Below, in pieces: positions 1-18,894 of a DNA stretch of 64,000 nucleotides. The notes beneath the pieces are model-generated. The model was not told the origin of the DNA. It saw nothing but the letters and a program-made list of their open reading frames with translations, and did not search any database. Both the position numbers and the translations under genes were made by a program. Source of the DNA: Liopterus haemorrhoidalis (lineage: Eukaryota > Arthropoda > Insecta > Coleoptera > Dytiscidae); contig OZ020625.1 in NCBI GenBank assembly GCA_963971575.1, positions 30,514,537 to 30,578,536 of the forward strand, in the 5' to 3' direction. Every line of letters begins with the position of its first letter. The first letter of the stretch is position 1.

Positions 1-1316
1 TTCGGACCAGAACAGAAACTCAATAGGTCTGATACTTGAAGACGGCTTAAAAAAAAATAGTTTATCGTTGGGATAAATGTATTCAGTTAAATGGAGATTG
101 TGTTGAAAAACTACATTGTAATATTGACGAAAATTAACAAAATAATAAAAATTATAGCTAAATTTCCAGAACTTTGGAAACATCCCTCGTATTAGATTTT
201 CAAGGTTGAAATTTGTGTATTTGAATATTTCTTATTAATATAATGACTTGGATACGAAGCAAATGCAGAAAAAAACGCTGGGATATTTGCCAATTATTTA
301 AATTTTATTTTAAAAAATTAAATGGAAGCTCTTAGTTCTCAAATAACGAATAAAAGTGATCAAAAAAACTGTTGATTTTGATGTGATGAATATACCTAGA
401 CATCCAGTATTATGTTGGCTTCTTACACCAATTAAATACCTGCAAAACCCTGAAATGTGTGAAAATTCACACTTTTCTTATTGATTTTCGTGCTTCAATT
501 TATTAATAACAAGACGTTGTTAAGTCAAACATAATCGAAACATAACTTAACAAAGTTAACATAACCGAAAGCTGAGTGATTTTTACTTCTAAAGGCAGGT
601 AAATTAATATGGTGAAAAGTTTACAGGTAATTGGATATTTTTAGTTTTATATTTTTTTTAATTATGAACGAGTTTCATATATCCCATGGTATAATATATC
701 AACCTTGAAATCAATATATACCATATAATAAATATATTTATTTCCTTCTCTTCCGGGGAACTATCAGTTCAAACTTTTGGCCTCACTAGTCGTACCATAA
801 ATACTGTGAAAAAGTTTTTAATGAGATTCCACAAGAAGCCTAAAGATATCCCAGCAAACATTGAACCATCGGCCGAATGCCGGCAAACTGCTTTTTCTGT
901 TGGTAAATTGCTGGCACTAGAAGTTTGTGCAACGCCAGTATTAATAACACCGGTCAACAAAAACAAAAATGTTTTGAGTCTTTATTTTAATGACTATTTT
1001 CTGATTCTTTATATTGAAAAATAACTAAAACCTTCTTTTATTTTTGAAAAACTTTTGTACCTTTTACAATCAATATATATTTATTTATTTTTATGACCAT
1101 ATAAGGAGAAGCGCGTTATATTAAGTAAGGGTGGGGACGAGCGGCTGGAAAGCAAGTGGCATTTCACTTACGTGGTTCATAGTCGGTATGCGCATGCGCA
1201 TTGCAGCGATACAACGCATTTTGTGTGGCGGCAGATCCAAAAATGGCGTCAACAAGTTGTAAACACGAGGTAGACTCATCCTGCTATATTTGCGGCAAAT
1301 TTATCAAAACAAGAGA

Positions 1317-1363
1317 ATGGTTGGATTTCTGATGGGAATGCATCCCATCAGAAATCCAACCAT
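1317..1363. repeat. Perfect hairpin, 20-bp arms, 7-nt loop
   Basis: The arm ATGGTTGGATTTCTGATGGG is followed after AATGCAT by its exact reverse complement. It lies inside the decayed 849-2842 element, directly after the cysteine-containing N-terminal reading frame. Confidence 0.85.
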
Positions 1364-1711
1364 CTTAGAATCCCCTATCACTGGCCAGGTAGACTCATCA
1401 TACTTTAAACTCTCCACCATTTTCACATTTTCGTAATTTTCTTTGAGCATTACGGAATGAGTCAAAGGAAGAGATGGAAATTTATTTCCATTGTGAAGAA
1501 GGACAGCTTTTAAACTTTTTGTAGAACTGTCTATGAAAAGACGCCAGTCAGAAGGAATGCATGAGATTCCGACCGCCTTGCATAGGCGGTTATACTAAAT
1601 ATCCTTGCTACTTTCATTTTTGTCGGACCACAAATAAAGAAAATAATGGCCAGTGATGAATTTTCACAGATACTCAATAATCATGAAAGGAAAGCCTGAA
1701 AGCAGTGGTTC

Positions 1712-2020
1712 ATGATTTTCTCGGAAACAACAAAGCAGACAATTACAAAGAGCTTATTGCAACTATGCTTGATAACTTTAAACTCATGGGTTGTAGAATG
1801 TCCTTTAAAGTGCATGTTATATGCGTACTTGGACCAATTTAAAGATAACATGGGAGCCTATTCGGAAGAACAAGGTGAACGTTTTCATCAAGACGTGATG
1901 GATTTTGAACGTTGTTATCAGGGGCAATACAATGAGAGTATGACGGGGGACTATATTTGGGGGCTAATACGAGAAAGTCCATACAATCTCAGAAGAAATA
2001 CGAAAAATAATCATCTCTAA
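1712..2020 (+). pseudogene. C-terminal fragment of a repeat-borne protein (EEQGERFHQD family)
   Basis: This 102-codon open frame ends at a TAA and carries EEQGERFHQDVMDFERCYQ followed by MTGDYIWGLIRES. The segment looks like the C-terminus of a larger protein found in many copies in arthropod genomes. The matching N-terminal piece (starting MASTSCKHEV at 1242) is separated from it by scrambled DNA that includes a perfect 20-bp hairpin at 1317-1363. No splice arrangement restores a continuous frame that I can see, so I treat it as a pseudogene. The molecular function is unknown to me. Confidence 0.4.
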
Positions 2021-2396
2021 ACTTTTTTATATATTCTGTTACAGTAGTTGTTTGTTTCGAATGGTTTTCTTGTAAATAAAACTGATTCAAATTCATAACA
2101 AAAGTTTGTATTATTTTTACATACAATAAAGGTCTGAAAAAAGGGAAATTTTCTTAAAATCCGTAATTTCATTCTGATAGCTACAAAAGCAAATTTTTTC
2201 CGGTAAAACTATTTTTTCTTTAATTAATAATGTGGAACAAATAAAAATCATATATACAGAACCCAGACTCAAAATTCCTGTTGACCGCTGTAATGTACTT
2301 CACATTTGTATTTCGCACTCCTCCTATACGAAGTACTTTACCAGCATTTTATGAGCACTCCTTATTTTTGTTAATATGTTACATTTTACTTTTGTT

Positions 2397-2543
2397 TCAC
2401 CATCGTTCAATAAATTTATTCAACGAATAAAGTTGACAACATCGCATCATTCTATTGACAGCATTAATTTCTTCATTAATAGTTTAAAACCGATGCGATA
2501 TTGTCAACTTTATTTGTTAAATTTATTCAACGATGGTGAAATG
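2397..2543. repeat. Foldback/MITE-like inverted repeat
   Basis: About 50 bp beginning TTCACCATCGTT at 2397 returns as a near-perfect inverted copy ending AACGATGGTGAA near 2541. The arms are separated by roughly 40 bp. The two arms differ at a few positions and by small indels. No transposase is present, and no clear target duplication was identified. Confidence 0.7.
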
Positions 2544-3324
2544 GCCAAATGAGTATTTATTTTCCACCTAACCATTAATTTATTTTAATACTGGTAAGTA
2601 TAAGGTAAATATACATATGTTACATTTGAAATACTAGAGAGTGGGTATAATATAAGCACTGCTCCGTTAGAAAAAAATCTTGCAACTGCGATTATTTTGC
2701 ACTTTACCGCTGCTGGGCCAATTGATACACCAATGGGCCAGCTAACGGCCACGGGGACACCGGGGTACTGGCCCATTACTTTCAATGCCGGGGAGTATGT
2801 GCTTCAACAGTACTGGCCCGTATAAAAATGTTTGCTGGGTTGTTCATTTTCTTTTGGTACATACGTGGGTTCTCTTTTATATTCATCACTATTTCTCATA
2901 GAATCGTAGGATTTTGGAGAACCCCGGTTGAGAAACGCTGGCCTAGGCATTTCTAAAGAGTATAGCTTTGAAAGCATCGAGTGTAGAGTAAAATTATCTG
3001 AATTCTGTTTTTGATTTCTTGTATCAGATTTACTAAGTTTTTCGCATTAGTTTTTCTTTAAGAAGAAAATCCTTTGAACTGAAATACACAAAGATATCTC
3101 AGTAAATCGAATTTGTCTCACATGTGGACTATATTTCAACTTCAAAGTAAAATAGAAAATACTAGATATAACTTCAAATACTCCAACTTAACAAAAAGCT
3201 AGAAAACCTAGAATTTATATTAATAAATTGATGGCCATATCTAGTTCCGTAACTAGACAGATGCAACAGGGGTACAAGCATGGGCCCAGATCTAAGGGGG
3301 GGGCCCCATAAAGGACTGTAAAAA

Positions 3325-3485
3325 AATGTGAAGTGTGAATATTCACACATTTCAGGGTTTCGCAGCTATATAATAAGTGAAGGCGGCATGCTGAGTGTGT
3401 AGGACAAATTTTGCTTTGTAGTAATCACGGAAAAAAGAACGATATTTTTAAAATAATTTATCATCTGTTAATCTAATAGCTTTAA
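3325..3485 (+). repeat. End fragment of a 1-kb dispersed repeat (GTGTGAATATTCACAC family)
   Basis: This segment holds the perfect 16-bp palindrome GTGTGAATATTCACAC followed by a conserved stretch ending in AATAATTTATCATCTG. The same block recurs at 25215-25292 and 52195-52350, and in inverse orientation near 437-510 and 5130-5180. It is interrupted at the TTAA at 3482 by a piggyBac MITE. Confidence 0.65.
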
Positions 3486-4000
3486 CCCTTTACCGCATAG
3501 TGTGCCATATATGGCACATTCCGATTTTTATTTTTTATTTTACTTTTAAAACTGAATCAGAACGTTACTTCATGAATGTTCATATATGCCACATACACAG
3601 CAATGGATCCTGCAGTATCTCAAGTAATGGGCTGCAATAGATTTGAGGATATCAAGCGGAATTTGCACTTCAACTCTGAATTTATTGAGAAAGGACAACT
3701 AGAAGATACGACCTTTTCTTTCAAAAATTCGAGGGCGACTGCTTTTAATCCCTAATGAAGAACACCTAGCAATTGACGAGCAAATAATACGGAATCATTT
3801 TCTTTTGTAACATAATGTACAATAATAATGTTCCATGTATGGCACAAACCCTAAATTATTATTTTAATTATTATTTTTTCATAAAAATAATAATTAATAT
3901 TTTAAATATATTTATTTAATTAATTTTTCTATCAATAATAACCAATTCCTAATGCTCATGAATTATTTCAGCCAAAAATAAAAATTCATGCAGTAAAGGG
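3486..4000 (+). mobile_element. piggyBac-type MITE, copy 1
   Basis: The element begins CCCTTTACCGCAT directly after TTAA (3482-3485) and ends ATGCAGTAAAGGG, followed by TCAA (a TTAA with one change). TTAA target duplication and short CCCTTTAC termini are piggyBac hallmarks. The interior still encodes a piece of piggyBac transposase: MDPAVSQVMGCNRFEDIKRN, then a broken continuation. A second copy in the opposite orientation lies at 16139-16646. The shared internal deletion means both descend from one non-autonomous progenitor. Confidence 0.8.
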
Positions 4001-4004
4001 TCAA

Positions 4005-5180
4005 AAAAAATTTTTATGTTAAAATATTTTTTTGTTAATTTTGATTCGAATACCTAATACCTTTATTTAGGTTTCTAAATATGTGCAATATTTTTAGGGT
4101 TTTGTAGGAAAGACAAAAAAACCCTTATACCATCATTTTGTCGAGTGTCTGTCTGTCTGTCTGTTCGGTAAAAATTGTAGCCAAACGGCTAAACCTAGAG
4201 AGTTGAAATTTGGCACGCTTATACAACTCTTTGACCCGCACATAGGGAAAATACTAAAACATCTAAAAAACAATACCCACCTAAAAATATAAACAAATAT
4301 GTGCTCATCGAAAAAAAAAATATTTTTTTATAATTCTGAGTAGGGTATCAAATGAAAGCCCTTGGATAGGATTAATGATCAATACGATTAGCCTTGTACG
4401 TGGATTAACGATCAAAATTTTATTTTTGCAAAATAAATTATTTTGAAGCGATTTTTGCCAAAATTGTGCAAAAAATTTTTTGTCCCACACCCTGTAGCCC
4501 TGATGGTTTAAACTAAAAATCTGAAAAAATTCTAAGTAATGTACATTGGTGTGAACCGGAATAGTACAACTGTAATTTTTGATCAGATTACGTTTTTGGA
4601 AAAAAACGCATTTTTTGTGATTTTTTGCTAATAATGTACACAAATTATAGCTTTGTAACGGAACGCTACACTGGAACGTGTATGCTGGTGTAGTGGTTTT
4701 GACGCTGGCTTTTCACCCAAGTAACTCGATCCGAAAGGGACCGAACCCTGCGAGAAGAGACAATATTATTTTTTGTTTTTTTTTTTAATTTTTATATTGT
4801 TTAAATTATTTTTTCAAAATTCTAGTTATATTTTGGCAAATGTTGCAATTAATTTTTAAAAGCGTAAATTTAATAACCAATGGAAATGTTTAAATTATAA
4901 TTTAATTCTGTTTCAATGTACACGAAATCAGAGGGGCGGAACTTATAACAACCAATGGAAGCCATAGGCGCAATTTTTAAAATTCTTAATGAACCTTGCT
5001 ATATAAAAAAAATACTGCACATATTTAGAAACCTAAATAATGGTATTAGGCGTTCGAATTAAAATTAACAAAAAAAATATTTTAATATATATATTTGTTT
5101 TGGCATCCCAAATAATCATCATTCATTTACTAAATACCTGCAAAACCCTGAAATGTGTGAAAATTCACACTTCACATCAA
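4005..5180 (-). repeat. 1-kb dispersed repeat with tRNA-like module (inverse copy)
   Basis: This stretch is repeated in the opposite orientation at 52195-53095. Shared blocks include a short GTCT tract near 4145, a segment resembling CCAAACGGCTAAACCTAGAG, a CAAATATGTGCTCATCG block, and the terminal palindrome-like GTGTGAAAATTCACAC near 5155. Around 4686-4696 the string TGGTGTAGTGG matches a pol III A box, but a matching B box on the same strand is poor. No convincing protein is encoded; the open frame at 4305-4643 looks like chance. Confidence 0.55.
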
Positions 5181-5421
5181 TTTTTTATTATTTATTTCTG
5201 TTTGTCAGTGCAAGATTTCTTTTATTGAGTATGCGTATTTTTAATTATTTTATTTATTTATTTATTGTTTTTAATATATAGTCTAGTCATTTAGATGGGC
5301 TGCGTTCGGCGCAAATAGCCTTTGTTGTTGTGCGCCAAAAATTTTAACTAACTAACTAACATCTGGATATTTAATTCTATCCAATATTCTAAAGTTAACT
5401 TTTTATTTTCAGATATGACAC

Positions 5422-14223
<8,802 letters not shown>

Positions 14224-16134
14224 ATTAAAAAAAATACAGTATTTAATTTAATTTTCTAGTCATTTATTTTTTAGAGTTTTGTATATATATTTATGCTGTA
14301 TATATTGTAAAAAATATTATTAAAACAGTGCTTCTCAAAGTGTGGTTCGCGGAACAAAGTTGACAGATTTTTGACGAAAGAAAAAATGACAAAATACTGC
14401 GAAATTGTATACGTATTATTAGTTGCGTCGTCAGCGAAGGGATAAGAAGGGCCTGGCTCCCCAAAAATTGACAATATGACATTACAATTTAAATAAAAAT
14501 TTGACATACGGGCTATTCCAAACGATTAGGCGGAACTAACTGGAATTTTCATTTTTGTAAGTTGCCATTAGCTATTTTTTTATATAAGCTGTTCACTTTT
14601 GTAAGAACAGATTAAGAGGAAATTTGGTAAGACAAATAATATTCGTTACTACGTTTATGATTAATTATATGTAATGAGCAAAAAAAATCACTCTTTAAAA
14701 TTCAATTTTGAAGTTAAAAACAAAAAAATTAAACACTTTTCAAAATGTTAGTAATGAGAAAAAAAAAATTCAAATAATTAACAAAAAAATTGATTTTTTT
14801 TCTTCAGTTTTGGCGCCCCCTTTTCCAGTTCCGGAGCCTAATTTTGAGAAGTATTATTTTTGAAATTTTGTAAATATAAAATTTGTTCACTACCAAATAT
14901 ATTGTAGAATACATTCCGTAAATATATAGTTATACGATTAGAAAAATATACGTTATTTTATTTAAAACAATAATAATAATAGAGAGATATTGCAAAGTGA
15001 AAAAAAGCTGACTTTATTAAAAGAAACCTCTAATAAAGTATCCTGTATTAAAATTTTTCATGATGTTTTAAAGAGTATTATTGCAAAGGTGCTCTTGCTT
15101 CATACTTTATTTTGACAAATATGCCAAATTGATAGATCGAAATCGTAATGAATATAGAAGTTAACTGCAACCCTTATATGAGTTAACTGCAACAGACTAT
15201 TTTTTTCCCATACGGCATACTCGCATACGGCACAACCATTCGCAAAAGGGTTTCGTGACACAATTTCTCGGAGAAGAATAACATCGTCCTCGTATTTAAA
15301 TCGTAAACGTTTTTTATCTTTAGCTTGCATCATTACTCACAAGAAAAGTCACCAATTTTTTGTTCGAATTTACTCCGTTGTTAATTTTGAGGTTACATTG
15401 ACAGAAGACCTGTCAAAATTAAGGTGCTTTAAATAAAAAATACTTTGCCGTTATTTAAATTAAATATAGGTTGCCTGTATTTTAATAAAAGAAAGAAATT
15501 AAGGATATATCAACTGCGCATGCGCACATGTCAAATAAAGGAAAACTTTATTAAAAGATCAGTAGAACAGAGGTTGCAATAATTTTCTATTATTAAGAAT
15601 TATTGACAAAACTTAAAAAACCTTACAGATGTAGTAACTGAAATTTTCCGCCTTTGATATAGGCAACATGCTGTACCTGTCTGTAAATTTGGTTGTCTAA
15701 ATTAAACAATTAGAAAACTTTCGAATTTTAGGTTAGGAAAACTTAAATGAATTATTCCACAACGCTGGATGTCACTGAAAGTTCATGAAATGTTAGAAGT
15801 AGCCCTAAGAACTACACAGAAGAATGACAAATTCTTGCTTATAAAAATAATATTTCCTTATTTCAATCAAATTTCCAAAAAGTTTTTCGTTTTCGTAAAT
15901 GGTCCCAAAGGGTCCTTCCCCAAGAAAAAATCGGCAATAATAACAGAAATTTTTATAAAAAATAACGAAAAATTCTGTCCATAAAATGTTGACAAAACTT
16001 CTCACGAAAAATTCTCTAAAAAGTCGTGTAAGATTATATAAAAATCTTAAAAGATGCCGTAAAAGATCGTTCATAAATTAATTGAGAAAAAATACGTAAA
16101 AAATCGCGTGTAGTTCCATAAAATATCGAAATGA
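14224..16134. other. 3' flank of the octopamine receptor gene, no gene seen
   Basis: This is A+T-rich DNA after the receptor stop codon. A single end of a TIR element is recognisable at 14509-14560 (TATTCCAAACGATTAGGCGG, the same terminus as the elements at 25292 and 29568). Short open frames at 14271, 15100 and 15769-16074 have no recognisable features and overlap one another on opposite strands, so I treat them as chance. Confidence 0.5.
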
Positions 16135-16138
16135 TTAA

Positions 16139-16646
16139 CCCTTTACTGCATGAATTTTTATTTTTGGCTGAAATAATTCATGGGCATTAGGAATTGGTTC
16201 TTATTGATAGAAAAATTAATTAAAATAATATATTTAAAATATTAATTATTATTTTTATGAAAAAATAATAATTTAGGGTTTGTGCCATACATGGAACATT
16301 ATGATTCTACATTATGTTACAAAAGAAAATGATTCCGTATTATTTGCTCGTCAATTGCTAGGTGTTCTTCATTAGGGATTAAAAGCAGTCGCCCTCGAAT
16401 TTTTGAAAGAAAAGGTCGTATCTTCTAGTTGTCCTTTCTCAATAAATTCAGAGTTATCGTTGAAGTGCAAATTCCGCTTGATATCCTCAAATCTATTGCA
16501 GCCCGTTACTTGAGATACTGCAGGATCCATTGCTGTGTATGTGGCATATATGAACATTCATGAAGTAACGTTCTGATTCAGTTTTAAAAGTAAAATAAAA
16601 AATAAAAATCGGAATGTGCCATAATGGCACACTATGCGGTAAAGGG
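16139..16646 (-). mobile_element. piggyBac-type MITE, copy 2, intact TTAA duplication
   Basis: CCCTTTACTGCAT follows TTAA (16135-16138), and ATGCGGTAAAGGG precedes TTAA (16647-16650). The minus strand (16372-16557) encodes a piggyBac transposase fragment with PAVSQVTGCNRFEDIKRNLH followed by FNDNSEFIEKGQL. It is almost identical to the copy at 3486-4000 but inverted. Confidence 0.85.
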
Positions 16647-17400
16647 TTAACGATAACGATAACGATAGCTGTCAAAAACACATTTGAAGTTAATAAGTTT
16701 AGGAAAATATCAGGCAGGCAGGGGGGTCTACGGAAAACAAAAAAATCAGCAAGTGGTCTACGGGGTAAAAAAAGAAAACTATGGTCTAAATTAGTCAACT
16801 AGTAAACTGTCGATCCTTGAGGCACTCCACCAGAAGGAAAATTTAGAGCCGACAACTGTCCAAGGTACTAGAAGTATCCCTAAGAACTGATCAAGATCAC
16901 AATAAATTTTGGTTTATAAAGAATCGAATTCCCTTATCTCAAAATAATGATAAACATCTGTTTGATAATTTGATGATATTGGACATTACTTTTAAAATCA
17001 CTCACTATTAAAATGATTAATTTATATCTTTAAAAAATAATCTATTATTGGCATATGAACCTGTATCTATAGAAAACACTTGAAATCTGGTAAAAAAATA
17101 TATATCCGGAACATACGGGGTAAACAGCTGATAAGGTACTTCATACAAGACGTCTCCTAGACTTTATTCTTATGATTTATAATCATTAGGATTGTTGCTA
17201 AGCGCTACTAATATTTAGAAAGGACGAGTTACTGAAGTTTTCTATGGATTTAGCTCACTTAGGAAGTTGTCTTTTTAAAGGAATTTGATAATTCTTCAAA
17301 TCCTTTGTAGTCTCTCCTTTATCCTCATCACGTTTTTATACACATTTTTATTTTATGATACTTTCGTATAGTGGGTAATTTCCATGGTTGTTAGACTATA

Positions 17401-18600
17401 CCAGGTCTACAAGTATGAAATGCGGATTTTTTTTTTAATAAAACACATTAAACTCAAAAGAACAGTAAAACCTTGCCAGTAGAACTCTTCCCATTTCCCC
17501 GCAAACCATTCATCTAGCCATTCTTTCACATTTTCATATGAACAAGAGTGCTGCTCGGCAAGTGCGTGACCCATCGATGCGAACAAGTGGTAATCTGAAG
17601 GGGCCAAGTCTGGTGAGTAAGCGGCATGGGGTAGCACTTCCCATTTGAGTGCCTCCAATGTGTTGCAAACTGCTTTTGCCTTATGTGATGGAGCTTTATC
17701 GTGAAGAAAGATTACCTTGTGCTGTCTTCTTTCGTATTCTGGTTTTATGAGCAGCGAATGGTTCAATTCGATCAGTTGTTGGTAGCGTTGGGTATTAACT
17801 GTTTCACCAGGTTTTAACAATTCATAATAGACCACACCCTTTTGGTCCCACCAAGTACTGAGCATTGTCTTTTTGCCAAAGCGATTCGGTCTTGCAGTTG
17901 ATGTGGATGGTGAGCCTGGGTTCACCCATGATTTTTTGCGTTTGGGATTTTCAAAATAAATCCATTTTTCATCGCCAGTAGTGATGCAAAAAAGACCTTT
18001 TTGTATCGTGCAAGCAAAATTTCACAAGTGTTTTTGCGTTTTTCCATCTGCCTCTCATTCAATGCATGTGGAACCCATCTGCCGACTTTCTGGATCTTAC
18101 CCATCTCTCGTAGGCGATTGGAAACAGCTTGTTGACTAACGCCTAACTGCTCTGCTAGTTGTTTTTGTGATTGACTATCGTCTTCCTGTAGCAATGTTTC
18201 CAATTTTGTATCTTCATATTTTTTTGGAGGTTTTCCATGTTCTTTGTAAGATCAAAATCACCACTTTTGAAACGCCGAAACCATCGTTCACACGTATCTT
18301 TCGATGGAGCATATTCAGCATAAGCTTCTCGAAGCAGTCGGTATGATTCAGCAGCAGTTTTTTTCAAATGAAAACAAAACAGTAGTACTGTCCGCGAATG
18401 CTCTTTATTTGGCACAAAATTTGTTTTTTTTTAACACAGTAAAACAAAACTATATGATCACTTTTCAAATTATAACCTATACGCATTTGACACTTAATGA
18501 TAACTTAACAAAACGCCATATGTGTTGAAACTTTGAACTATACACTCCGTTTGCGCGGCAAGTTTGAAAAAAAATCCGCATTTCTTACTTGTAGACCTGG
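17401..18600 (-). mobile_element. mariner element (DD34D type) with TIRs
   Basis: Inverted termini start CCAGGTCTACAAGTA on both sides and continue to ATGCGGATTTTTTT. The left side is preceded by TA; the right side is followed by TG then TA, so the target duplication is slightly decayed. Length is 1.2 kb, close to a standard full mariner. The transposase is on the minus strand and broken by frameshifts. Confidence 0.85.
17407..18415 (-). pseudogene. mariner transposase, frameshifted
   Basis: Three overlapping minus-strand frames together cover a mariner transposase. 18155-18415 has the N-terminal DNA-binding part (SYRLLREAYAEYAPSKDTCE). 17922-18203 has the second helix-turn-helix (LAEQLGVSQQAVSNRLREMG). 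17407-17925 has most of the catalytic part with STWWDQKGVVYYELL, FLHDKAPSH and YSPDLAPSDYHLF. The spacing between the last two catalytic Asp residues is 34, hence DD34D. The first catalytic Asp region is broken across a frameshift near 17925-17990. At least two frameshifts separate the parts, so it is non-functional. Confidence 0.85.
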
Positions 18601-18894
18601 TGTATAATATTAATTCATAATTTGTATCAACCAAAAAATAATAAAATGCAAATAAAATTTAAACCACTACCATAGTAACTCAAAATCTATTTTTCATTTT
18701 TCTAAAATCATATTTTTCTCAAAGTCTAGACTTTGAAATCTTTCTTTAAATCAATTATGTAGGACTATCCCATACGTCATAATTAATCCCCCCCCCCCCT
18801 CCTGGCATCAAACAAGGTTTTATATACAACAACATTCACTCCGTCGGAGCAGTTTGATACGTGGTTCGTTCATAGTTGATATACGATAGTTGCG

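Larger units (their letters stand above)
849..2842. mobile_element. Decayed DNA element bounded by a CCCAGCAAACA motif
   Basis: The motif CCCAGCAAACATT near 851 reappears in inverted orientation near 2829-2840, giving a candidate 2-kb element. Inside, an ATG at 1242 opens a short reading frame starting MASTSCKHEVDSSCYICG, and 1712-2020 is open for 102 codons with the motif EEQGERFHQD followed by RCYQGQYNE. I recognise that segment as recurring in uncharacterised, probably transposon-borne, arthropod proteins, but I do not know its function. The two pieces are not joined by an open frame, so this is a relic. The boundary call rests on a 13-bp inverted match only. Confidence 0.4.

Noticed and set aside
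806..1024. 72-codon frame with many Lys and a stop in A+T-rich DNA
   Set aside because: It has no domain and no splice partner, and it overlaps an opposite frame and the end of a decayed element.
17401..18600. Assignment of the mariner to the rosa (DD41D) subfamily from its CCAGGT terminus
   Set aside because: The counted spacing between the last two catalytic Asp residues is 34, so it is DD34D.
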